Source of the DNA: Bacillus nakamurai
GTDB lineage: Bacteria; Bacillota; Bacilli; Bacillales; Bacillaceae
Reading direction: 5' to 3'
Assembly (NCBI RefSeq): GCF_001584325.1
Contig: NZ_LSAZ01000041.1
Location: forward strand, 310,001 to 374,000
Length of the DNA stretch: 64,000 bases
Shown here: one piece after another, positions 56,901 to 64,000 of the stretch
How positions within the stretch are numbered: position 1 is the stretch's first letter
How the letters are laid out: each line of letters begins with the position of its first letter
Notes under the pieces: model-generated
The model's input: only the letters and a program-made list of their open reading frames with translations
The model's database searches: none
What the model was told of the DNA's origin: nothing
Program-made: the position numbers and the translations under genes

Positions 56901-59900
56901 GAGTGAGTATATGATCCGCCGGTACCAGGCTCGCGTCATTTGGATCGGAAGAAGCCGGATCAATGAGTCGATACAGGCAAAGCTGGACAGGCTTGCCGCA
57001 TACGGCCCGGCTCCTGAGTATGTTTCAGCCGATGCCGCCGACAGTGCCTCTTTACAGCAGGCTTATAACCGCATAAAAGAGCGCTGCCCACATATTAACG
57101 GTATCATTCATTCGGCAATGGACCTGTCTGAACAAAGCCTGAACAATATGGAGTTAGACGAATTCAGGTCGGTGCTGAAAGCAAAAGCCGACGTAAGCGT
57201 GTCTATGGCAAAAGTGTTTGAGCAAGAGCCGCTTGATTTTGTGCTCTTTTTCTCCTCGCTTGTGGCATTTATCCATAACGTGAAACAAAGCCACTACGCT
57301 TCAGGCTGCGCCTTTAGTGATGCATTTGCCAAGGAGCTTGGATTGAATTGCAATTGCCCGGTGAAAGTGATGAATTGGGGATATTGGGGGAACAGCGAAG
57401 CGGCAGAAGACGGCAATTTTGTTCAGCTCATGGATCAAATCGGATTGGGGCTGATTGAACCGGATGCCGCGATGGAGGCGTTAGAAGCGCTCCTGACCAT
57501 GCCTCTGCATCAAGCGGCTTTCATTCATACGACAAAACCCGTCGCTGTAGAAGGCATGAGTGAAAAAGAACAAATGTCCGTTTATACGCCTCAGCCTCTC
57601 ACCGCTGCAGCGCAGCTGGGTGTGCATCCGCCTGATGCGGAAACGTTAAGAGGCGCTGAACACGAGGAGCTGGATGATTTTCTTTACCAGCTGCTGATCG
57701 CCCAGCTTAAAGAAGCAGGCTTGTTAACGCCGAAGAGCATGAAAGCATATGAACCTGAGCATGTTTATTTTAAAAAATGGCTCAAACAAAGTGTTGCGTT
57801 TCTGCTGGATCACCGTTATCTGGACGGGGATATGGATTCATTTACACTGTCTGCCCGGGCAAAAAGCACAAGCGCCTCGTTATGGCAGGAATGGGAGCGG
57901 AGAAAAGCAGAGTGGCTGAATAACACCGATACGAAAGCGATGGCCGTTTTAGCTGAAACGATGCTCAAAGCACTTCCGGATATCTTGCGGGAAAACGTGC
58001 CGGCGACGGATATTATGTTCCCTCACTCCTCCATGGAACTCGTTGAAGGGATATATAAACATAATCAAGTCGCGGATTACTTTAACAACGTGCTTTCTGA
58101 CACATTAACAGCCTATGTGAAAGAACGGATCAGCCAAGATTCTGAAGCCGCCATCCGCATACTGGAAATCGGGGCGGGCACAGGCGGCACAAGCGCGGGA
58201 ATCTTTGAAAAGCTGAAGCCGTATCAAAACAATATAAAAGAATACTGCTATACCGATTTATCAAAAGCTTTTCTCGTCCATGCTGAAACCGAATATGGCG
58301 AAAAGAACCCTTATCTGACTTATAAAATCTTTAATGCAGAAGCGCCGCTTTCGCAGCAGGACGTAGATCCCGGCGCATACGACATTGTCGTCGCCGCAAA
58401 TGTGCTTCATGCGACGAAAGACATCCGCCAAACGCTGAGAAATGCAAAAGCGGTTCTGAAGCATAACGGTTTGCTGCTTTTAAATGAAATGGCGGGAAAC
58501 AGCCTCTTTCCGCATATTACCTTCGGGCTGCTTGAAGGCTGGTGGCTTCATGAAGATACAAAGCTGCGCATTCCGGGGTGTCCGGGACTGTATCCTGAAA
58601 GCTGGAAGCAAGTGTTAGAAAGCGAAGGCTATCGCGCGGTCTATTTCCCTGCTGAAGCGGCACATGATTTGAGTCATCAGATTGTCGCGGCAAACAGCAA
58701 CGGTATCGTCCGTCAGGCTTTGCAGGCTGCAGCCGAAAAACGGGATGCAGCGCCGAAAGCCCAGCCCGCTCCGTATGCTGAACAGGAAACGGCCGTTCGA
58801 AAAAGTGACGCCTCCTTAAAGGAAAAAAGCACGGAGTATATGAAGACGTTAATAGGAGAAACGTTAAAAATTCCGCCAAGCCAAATCGATTCCAAAGCGC
58901 CGCTTGAGAAATACGGGATCGATTCCATCGTCGTCGTACAGCTGACAAATACGTTGCGAAATGTTTTAGACCAAGTCAGCAGCACCTTATTTTTTGAATA
59001 TCAGACGATCGATGCTCTTGTCGAACACTTAATCAAAACAAAAAGAGACGCGATGATCAAACTGACGGGAGCAGCGCCTGTTCAAGAAGAACCGGAGACG
59101 GCTTCAAAACCGCAGGCGGCAAAACCTGTGATGCCTCTCCAGACGTCCCGCCGTTACCGGAGGGAAAAACGGGTCACGGCAGAACCGGCGCCGCATAGTC
59201 CGGTCCGTGACGTAGCCATCATCGGTGTTTCAGGCAGATACCCGCAAGCAAAAACGGCGGCTGCTCTTTGGGACAATATTAAAAAGGGAAAAAACTGCAT
59301 CGAAGAAATTCCGAAGGACCGCTGGAACTGGCAGGATTATTACGATGAAGAAAAAGGGAAAGAAGGCTCTATTTACACGAAATGGGGCGGCTTTATAGAG
59401 GATATGGACAAATTTGATCCGCTCTTCTTTCAGATTTCTCCTTTAGAAGCAGAGCGGATGGACCCGCAAGAGCGTTTATTTTTAGAGACGGCTTACGCCA
59501 GTATCGAAGACGCGGGCTACACGCCTGAGAACCTGTGTCAAAGCAGAAAAATCGGCGTGTTTGCCGGAGCGATGAACAAAAACTATCCGACCGGCTATGG
59601 GTATTGGTCCATTGCCAACAGAGTATCATATCTTTTTGACTTCCAAGGCCCGAGCATTGCCGTGGACACAGCCTGTTCTTCTTCTCTGACGGCCATTCAT
59701 CTGGCGCTTGAAAGCATATACAGCGGATCAAGCGAATGTGCCGTCGCGGGAGGCGTAAATATTGTCACAGATCCGATTCACTATATGAATCTATCAGTCA
59801 TGAACATGCTTTCTGCAAGCGACACATGCAAATCATTCGGAGACCGCGCAGACGGGTTTGTAGACGGAGAGGGTGTAGGCGCCGTCGTTTTAAAACCGTT

Positions 59901-62900
59901 AGACAAAGCCATTTCCGACAACGACCATATTTACGGCGTCATTATAGGCAGCACGCTCAACAGCGGCGGCAAAACGAACGGCTACACGGTTCCGAATCCG
60001 AATGCGCAAGCAGCATTAATCAAAGAAGCCCTTCAAAGGGCGAATGTCCCGGCGCGGACCGTCAGCTATATTGAAGCTCACGGCACGGGAACGGCATTAG
60101 GCGATCCGATTGAAATTGCCGGATTAACAAAAGCATTTGAAGAGGAAACAACAGACAGACAGTTTTGCGCGATCGGCTCCGCCAAATCAAATATCGGCCA
60201 TTGCGAAAGCGCGGCAGGGATTGCCGGACTGACAAAAATATTATTCCAGCTGAAAGACCGCAAGATTGCTCCGTCATTGCACGCGGAACAGCTGAACCCT
60301 AATATTGATTTCGCATATACGCCGTTTATCGTCCAGCAGGAGCTCGGTGAGTGGAAACGCCCTGTCATCGACGGCAAAGAATGTCCGAGACGGGCAGGAT
60401 TAAGCAGCTTCGGCGCGGGGGGAGCCAATGCCCATCTAGTCATAGAAGAATATATTGCTGACAAGGAGCCCGTTCATCTGCCGGCTTATCCGCCCGCATT
60501 AATCGTGCTGTCTGCGAAAAACAGCGAACGGCTCAACGAGAAAGCAAAACAGCTCACAGCCGCTATCCGTAACAAAAGGTACAGCGACTCAGATCTCATC
60601 AATATGGCCTACACTCTTCAAACGGGCCGTATACCGATGGAGGAGCGTCTCGGTATTATTGTTTATTCGCTTAAAGAACTTGAGGAAAAACTGAATGCGT
60701 TTATCACTGGAGAAGAGACCGCCGCGGTGTACCGGGACGGGACGGAAGAAAACAAGCGGATGCTCAGCGTATTTGCGGCTGATGAAGATATGGGAGCCAT
60801 CATTGATGCTTGGATACGGAAAGGCAAGTATTCAAAACTGCTTGAGCTTTGGGTAAAAGGGGTGGATGTTAACTGGGCGAAACTGTACGGTGACATTCCG
60901 CCGGCCCGCATCAGTCTCCCAGCTTATCCGTTTGCAAAAGAACGCTTTTGGCATCAGCAGCCTGCAGAAACAAAAGCTGTTCCGGTGAGCAAACGATCTG
61001 CTGAGAAAAACACAGCGGAGCACTTTGAGGTAATGGCCTTTCGGGAAGTGCTGAAAGAACAGGCCGTGCCGCAAGCGGGAGAAAAGAAAATCAACACGCT
61101 GATTTCTTTCCTTTCTGACCCGCAGAAGCAGCAGGCGGCCGTCTCGGCAGTCCGGTCATTTGACAGTGAAACAAAAATCATTTTTATAGCACAGGGCGAC
61201 CGTTACGAAGCTTTTCCTTCCGGCAGCTATCAAGTGGTGCGGAAAGATCCGCATTCCTATGAAAAAGCCTTTACGCAAATTCAAAAAGAGCATGGCGAAG
61301 CCTCTGCCGTTTTATATTTATGGGCGCTGGAAGACAAAAGCTGCATAGAGGATTATTCATGTATCGTGAATATATTAAAGGCAATGGCGAGGGCCAAGCT
61401 CCAGCCTGAACGGCTGTTATTGGCGGGGGCCTTTGAAACGGGTCTTGAAAGGTGCTATCTGGAGTCGTGGATCGGCTTTGAGCGGTCACTCGGCATCGTC
61501 CTTCCGAAAACAAACATCACCGGCCTTTTCCAAAAAGCCGGCGGAACGATGGCAGACTGGATGGAAAAAATATGGGCTGAGCTGAAGGGTGAAACAGAAC
61601 ATACCGCTTTCTGCGAAAAGGGAAAACGCTATGTGTATCACACGGAACGGGCTCAGTTATCGCCGGGGAACAACAGGATCAGAACCGGCGGAACATATCT
61701 CATTACAGGAGGACTAGGAGGCCTCGGTTACTTATTTGCCCGTCATCTGGCCCGGAATTATCAGGCCAATGTCGTTCTCACCGGCAGATCGCCGATCGAC
61801 GAGAAAAAGAAAGAAAAAATGAAAGAGCTCATGGAGCTTGGAGCGGGCGTCATTTATGCTGAAGCAGATGTCTGCGATCCGATCGGCATGGGCGACTGCG
61901 TTAAGCGCGCCAAAGAACGGTTCGGGGCAATCCACGGCGTCATTCATGCGGCCGGCATCGAAAGCAAAACGTCTATTTTTGAGAAAGAAATCGAGGATTT
62001 CCGGCATACGATCGAGCCGAAAGTGAAGGGAAGCCTGCTTCTTGACGAGTGGCTGAAAGATGAAACGCCAGACTTCATTTGCTACTTCTCTTCCACCTCG
62101 GCTGTCTTAGGAGACTTTGGCTGCTGTGATTATGCGGCGGCAAACAGATTCCAAATGGCCTACGCCCAATATAAAAACGAACAGTCAGACAATGGCAAAG
62201 CCTTTGTGATCAACTGGCCGGTATGGAAAAACGGCGGAATGGGTGTCGGCGATGAAGAGACGACGGGTATGTACTTGAAATCAAGCGGCCAGCGCCTGTT
62301 AGAAACAGAAGAAGGCATTGACTTATTCGAGCGTATTATTTCTCAGGAAAACGCGCAGTATCTTATCATTGCCGGAAAAAGAAGCCGCGCTGAGCGCTTT
62401 TTAGGAATCCGGCAGCAAGCTTCGGAAGAACTGCCTGCTCCGTCTGAAACAATAGCATCAATCCAGGCGGAAAGCGTGGAGGAACGCCTTGAGACGGATA
62501 TGAAAGAGCTGATTCACAGCCTGATAAAAATATCGAAGGACAAGCTCGTCCTGCATAAAAATTGGGCGGAATTCGGATTTGATTCCATCTATTTAGCGAA
62601 ATTCGCTGCTCTTTTATCGAAACATTACAGCATTGAAGTGACACCGGCGTTATTTTACAGCTATGCAACACTTGAGGAACTCATGAAATACTATCTGACA
62701 GAACATAAAGAGGCAATCGAGAGGTTTTACCGGACAAAAGAGGCGCCGGTTCAGCCCGATTCAGAAACCGCTTCGCCTGAAAACAAGGAGCCGTACACGG
62801 ATCAGGAGATCATCGCCATGATGAAACAGGTCTCAGAAGGAACATTAGATTTTGAAAGAGTGCAAGACATCATAGAAGGGAGTAAAACGTATGAATCATA

Positions 62901-62901
62901 A
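52369..62901 (+). CDS. baeM: BaeM, trans-AT PKS megasynthase with C-methyltransferase
   Basis: This protein is 3510 residues from ATG 52369, preceded by AGAGGAG; the frame extends upstream into baeL but no better-placed start is seen. Domains: split-module DH (H18-x3-G22-x4-P27); ACP S322; KS1 C560; DH H1021/P1030 and D1192/H1196; KR 1501-1508; C-methyltransferase with the SAM motif LEIGAGTGG 1932-1940; ACP S2186; KS2 C2436; KR TGGLGGLG 3113-3120 with Y3255/N3259; ACP S3406; and a C-terminal docking helix pair (about 3475-3510). The first KR is degenerate: its nucleotide loop reads I-GGAGYLG instead of TGG, and the catalytic Asn position is Cys (Y1643-A-S-G-C1647). The gene overlaps baeN by 11 bp. 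Confidence 0.94.
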   Translation: MITEKINISLDHPIMRGHKVFGEALLPGLAYIDLMYQVFQEHGCTYNELELKHVTIYQPLTVSETDKIILTIQCSESGDGKWSISLSGQKQAGDELSEPILYATAEMHKRAAITFDETIDFNVWKQSARSSDLNDMYDRCLGHDLAHSGMMKSSGRLYETDNSVLIDLSAEDGKDAFLFHPALLDASGIGASGLLAETNRLHLPLYYESFTAADTLQTECAALIRSSAVRQEKELTYMTIEYFNKSGQKVAELKNFAGKAVRDKKAVHTEQAGQPKEKTSEPESADEKEIILFLRKLLAEKLDRPAEKLDILAGYYELGLDSSSLLEIVQDISMKTGAALAPTLLFEYTNIKELAAYLKETVSFEGAEIAQCKPSFEAEPADYEKAGDIAIIGMAGRYPKAKNVDEFWENLKAGIDCITEVPKSRWDWRTYADVTSPSGKTVSKWGGFIEDADCFDPQFFRISPREAETMDPQERLFLETCWETIEDAGYTPKTLGGNERKKHPVGVFAGVMHKDYSLIGAEQLSEANPFPVSLNYAQIANRVSYYCDFHGPSIAVDTVCSSSLTAVHLAVESIRSGECEAALAGGVNLSLHPAKYISYGSVGMHSSDGRCRTFGEGGDGYVSGEGVGAVLLKPLQKAEQDGDRIYAVIKGSAVNHVGKVSGITVPSPAAQADVIEAGLKKAGVSPRTVSYVEAHGTGTSLGDPIEIEGLAKAFSRGTQDKQFCSIGSVKSNIGHAESAAGISGLTKAVLQLHHKTLVKSLHSAELNPYVKLDQSPFYVQQETAPWKKPKAEENGKVTYYPRRAGLSSFGASGSNAHIILEEYIPPAHQGAVLENEVCKIIPLSARNKDRLSAYAKKLARSLPEKASISEIAYTLQTGREAMEERVVFFVKDIDDLKQKLNDFANGKENIPDCWRGQAEMPELSASAPAPETDNVRLLAESWAEGKHVDWSKRYGKHKPLKISVPTYPFAKERYWIPQQKQQEKSPSGIVLHPLLQQNTSDFSQQRFTSVFTGDEFFLSDHVVDGKKILPGVAYLEMAGEAVKKAAGAKEKYQCISLKNVVWVRPIIIENEPKKIHIALYPEDNGEITYEIYSEAEGRGEDPVIHSQGEAVITVAEEVQLDIASLQAQCGLETVTADECYDAFHKIGLDYGAAYRGVQKLLIGEDRLLANISLPSAVQASKQQYTLHPSIMDAAFHASIGLLVRSIHDNAKSHQLSLPFALQEVEVLGECPEDVWSYIRYSEGSKADDKVRKFDIDICDDTGTVYVRMKGASVRALDNTQTGQPPVGHTMMISAWEPIAERFGEAKTLRGQAAVFGGTESQRTHIKRHLPNAAFLPIRSTDDITSMTKMLEASEWEQIIWVAPQADSADSLKEQERNVFHIFKLMKALLTLGYGEKNLNWFFVTEESQPFCEHDGANPSQAAICGLAGTMAKEYPHWNIRVIDTEKDGIWPISDVISLPAEKNGQIWAYRHQQLFERQLIPLANVPKNGSLYKTGGVYVVIGGAGYLGEAWSEYMIRRYQARVIWIGRSRINESIQAKLDRLAAYGPAPEYVSADAADSASLQQAYNRIKERCPHINGIIHSAMDLSEQSLNNMELDEFRSVLKAKADVSVSMAKVFEQEPLDFVLFFSSLVAFIHNVKQSHYASGCAFSDAFAKELGLNCNCPVKVMNWGYWGNSEAAEDGNFVQLMDQIGLGLIEPDAAMEALEALLTMPLHQAAFIHTTKPVAVEGMSEKEQMSVYTPQPLTAAAQLGVHPPDAETLRGAEHEELDDFLYQLLIAQLKEAGLLTPKSMKAYEPEHVYFKKWLKQSVAFLLDHRYLDGDMDSFTLSARAKSTSASLWQEWERRKAEWLNNTDTKAMAVLAETMLKALPDILRENVPATDIMFPHSSMELVEGIYKHNQVADYFNNVLSDTLTAYVKERISQDSEAAIRILEIGAGTGGTSAGIFEKLKPYQNNIKEYCYTDLSKAFLVHAETEYGEKNPYLTYKIFNAEAPLSQQDVDPGAYDIVVAANVLHATKDIRQTLRNAKAVLKHNGLLLLNEMAGNSLFPHITFGLLEGWWLHEDTKLRIPGCPGLYPESWKQVLESEGYRAVYFPAEAAHDLSHQIVAANSNGIVRQALQAAAEKRDAAPKAQPAPYAEQETAVRKSDASLKEKSTEYMKTLIGETLKIPPSQIDSKAPLEKYGIDSIVVVQLTNTLRNVLDQVSSTLFFEYQTIDALVEHLIKTKRDAMIKLTGAAPVQEEPETASKPQAAKPVMPLQTSRRYRREKRVTAEPAPHSPVRDVAIIGVSGRYPQAKTAAALWDNIKKGKNCIEEIPKDRWNWQDYYDEEKGKEGSIYTKWGGFIEDMDKFDPLFFQISPLEAERMDPQERLFLETAYASIEDAGYTPENLCQSRKIGVFAGAMNKNYPTGYGYWSIANRVSYLFDFQGPSIAVDTACSSSLTAIHLALESIYSGSSECAVAGGVNIVTDPIHYMNLSVMNMLSASDTCKSFGDRADGFVDGEGVGAVVLKPLDKAISDNDHIYGVIIGSTLNSGGKTNGYTVPNPNAQAALIKEALQRANVPARTVSYIEAHGTGTALGDPIEIAGLTKAFEEETTDRQFCAIGSAKSNIGHCESAAGIAGLTKILFQLKDRKIAPSLHAEQLNPNIDFAYTPFIVQQELGEWKRPVIDGKECPRRAGLSSFGAGGANAHLVIEEYIADKEPVHLPAYPPALIVLSAKNSERLNEKAKQLTAAIRNKRYSDSDLINMAYTLQTGRIPMEERLGIIVYSLKELEEKLNAFITGEETAAVYRDGTEENKRMLSVFAADEDMGAIIDAWIRKGKYSKLLELWVKGVDVNWAKLYGDIPPARISLPAYPFAKERFWHQQPAETKAVPVSKRSAEKNTAEHFEVMAFREVLKEQAVPQAGEKKINTLISFLSDPQKQQAAVSAVRSFDSETKIIFIAQGDRYEAFPSGSYQVVRKDPHSYEKAFTQIQKEHGEASAVLYLWALEDKSCIEDYSCIVNILKAMARAKLQPERLLLAGAFETGLERCYLESWIGFERSLGIVLPKTNITGLFQKAGGTMADWMEKIWAELKGETEHTAFCEKGKRYVYHTERAQLSPGNNRIRTGGTYLITGGLGGLGYLFARHLARNYQANVVLTGRSPIDEKKKEKMKELMELGAGVIYAEADVCDPIGMGDCVKRAKERFGAIHGVIHAAGIESKTSIFEKEIEDFRHTIEPKVKGSLLLDEWLKDETPDFICYFSSTSAVLGDFGCCDYAAANRFQMAYAQYKNEQSDNGKAFVINWPVWKNGGMGVGDEETTGMYLKSSGQRLLETEEGIDLFERIISQENAQYLIIAGKRSRAERFLGIRQQASEELPAPSETIASIQAESVEERLETDMKELIHSLIKISKDKLVLHKNWAEFGFDSIYLAKFAALLSKHYSIEVTPALFYSYATLEELMKYYLTEHKEAIERFYRTKEAPVQPDSETASPENKEPYTDQEIIAMMKQVSEGTLDFERVQDIIEGSKTYES

Positions 62902-64000
62902 AGAACTTCTCGATGCCTACAGATCAGGAATTCTCACCATCGCCGAGGTAGAACAGCAGCTTCATGCCTTCAAGCGGACATCTGCAAAACGTCCGCTTTC
63001 AGAAGGCCAAAAAGGTTTGTGGATGCTTCAAAAGATGTTTCCCGAAATGAGCGCTTATAACATCCCGTTATGCTTTCGTTTTCAAAAGCTGGATATAGAG
63101 ACATTCAAAAACGCCCTTTTGTTTGTACAGCGTCAGCATCCCATTTTAACCAGTCTGATAAAAGAGGAGAACGGCCTTCCTTATCAGACCGAGCAGCCCG
63201 GCACACTCTTGACGGCAGAGGAAATGGATATTTCAGAACTCAGCGAGCGTGAGATCGTGCCGTTCATAAAAGAAAAAGCAAAAGAACCGTTTGCGCTTGA
63301 CACCGGGCCGTTATTGCGCGTTCATGTGTTCCAGCGGGCGAAGCAGGAATCAATCGTTTTGATTACCATACACCATATCATTTTTGACGGCGTGTCACTT
63401 ATGACGTTTATGTCGGCATTATTAGACGCGTATGTGAAATTGAGCGAAGGCAAAGAGCCGAACGTACTGCCGTCAGGGGCAGATTATCATGATTTTGTTC
63501 GATGGGAGCAGGAGCTGTTAAAGAGTGACGCCGGGAAGACGCATCTCTCTTATTGGAAACAGCAGCTTAACGGACCGCTGCCGGTTCTTGAGCTTCCGGC
63601 CGATTATCCGAGATCCGCGGTTCAAACTTGCAGGGGGCAGGCGTATCAGCGCTTGCTTCCTGATGAACTGATTCAGCAAATAAAAGCTGCCGCACGCACT
63701 CATAATGTAAATGAATCCGTTGTGTTTCTCGCTATTTTTAAAGGTTTGCTCTATCAATATACGAATCAGAATGACGTGATTGTGGGCATGCCGACGATGG
63801 GGCGGACTGAGGATCAATTTGAATCTGTGATCGGATACTTCATCAACATGATCGCGGTCAGAAGCAGGAAAACAGGCAATACATCCTTTGCGGCATTTAT
63901 GAAGGGGCTGCAGCTGACGCTTGCAGAAGGCTTAGACCATGCCGCCTATCCGTTTCCGGCGCTCGTTAAAGAACTGAAGGCTGAGCGCTCACCGGCTGCA
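62891..64000 (+). CDS. baeN: BaeN, hybrid NRPS/PKS megasynthase, N-terminal part only
   Basis: The gene starts at ATG 62891 inside the end of baeM, with GAAGGGAG as the ribosome site, and runs off the window after 370 codons. Residues 1-33 (ELLDAYRSGILTIAEVEQQL) look like a docking element for the BaeM C-terminus. A condensation domain follows from about residue 36 (LSEGQKGLWMLQ), with the catalytic H161-H-x3-D166-G167 motif and GMPTMGRTEDQFESVIGYF. It should form an amide with an amino acid activated by the A domain expected next. In PksN of B. subtilis this is alanine; that part is not in the window. The condensation domain resembles the one in BaeJ. Confidence 0.93.
   Translation, partial: MNHKELLDAYRSGILTIAEVEQQLHAFKRTSAKRPLSEGQKGLWMLQKMFPEMSAYNIPLCFRFQKLDIETFKNALLFVQRQHPILTSLIKEENGLPYQTEQPGTLLTAEEMDISELSEREIVPFIKEKAKEPFALDTGPLLRVHVFQRAKQESIVLITIHHIIFDGVSLMTFMSALLDAYVKLSEGKEPNVLPSGADYHDFVRWEQELLKSDAGKTHLSYWKQQLNGPLPVLELPADYPRSAVQTCRGQAYQRLLPDELIQQIKAAARTHNVNESVVFLAIFKGLLYQYTNQNDVIVGMPTMGRTEDQFESVIGYFINMIAVRSRKTGNTSFAAFMKGLQLTLAEGLDHAAYPFPALVKELKAERSPAA

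Noticed and set aside
23971..64000. CRISPR-like or mobile-element explanation for the many repeated segments
   Set aside because: All repeats found fall in frame within paralogous PKS domains. No short regular spacer array, transposase or insertion-sequence ends were seen.

Overview
The window comes from a low-to-medium GC Firmicute of the Bacillus subtilis group. The first 14.6 kb reproduces the B. subtilis chromosomal order recA-pbpX-rny-ymdB-spoVS-tdh-kbl-miaB-ricA-cotE-mutS-mutL. The proteins have B. subtilis-like lengths, and sigma-H, sigma-E and sigma-K type sporulation promoters are visible. The remaining ~48.5 kb is the 5' two thirds of a bacillaene (bae/pks) trans-AT polyketide synthase cluster. 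Absence of pksA and pksF equivalents fits the B. amyloliquefaciens/velezensis lineage better than B. subtilis 168. That species call is inference from gene content, not a database match.

Layout. 1-14.6 kb holds housekeeping and sporulation genes, all on the + strand, mostly separated by clear intrinsic terminators: DNA repair (recA, mutS, mutL), RNA turnover and biofilm control (rny, ymdB, ricA), tRNA modification (miaB), threonine catabolism (tdh-kbl), sporulation (spoVS, cotE) and cell wall (pbpX). 14.6-15.54 kb is a poorly coding stretch with a frameshifted remnant of a bacterial Ig-like domain on the minus strand. 15.5-16.2 kb is baeB. A strong sigma-A type promoter at about 16.47-16.50 kb, flanked by a direct repeat, precedes baeC. 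From there the genes run to the end of the window with gaps of 136 bp or less and no terminator that I can see.

How the cluster works. BaeC and the N-terminal half of BaeE are free-standing malonyl transferases that serve modules lacking their own AT. BaeD looks like the acyl-hydrolase type of AT homologue. AcpK, BaeG (HMG synthase), BaeH and BaeI form a beta-branching cassette that should act at the tandem Trp-flagged ACPs in the middle of BaeL. By my reading the megasynthases are: BaeJ = AL-ACP / C-A(Gly)-PCP / KS-DH-KR-ACP-ACP / KS-KR-ACP / KS0; BaeL = DH-ACP / KS-DH-KR-ACP / KS-ACP-ACP / KS-KR-ACP / KS0; BaeM = DH-ACP / KS-DH-KR-cMT-ACP / KS-KR-ACP; BaeN (cut off) begins with a docking element and a condensation domain. 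The two KS0-DH modules are split across gene junctions. The rest of baeN and any baeR/baeS lie beyond the window.

Novelty. I found no wholly undescribed system here: the content matches a known antibiotic pathway. The points worth a second look are the missing pksF decarboxylase, a large internal duplication whose two copies both contain a gene boundary, a degenerate KR in BaeM, a direct repeat abutting the bae promoter, and the decayed Ig-like gene beside the cluster.
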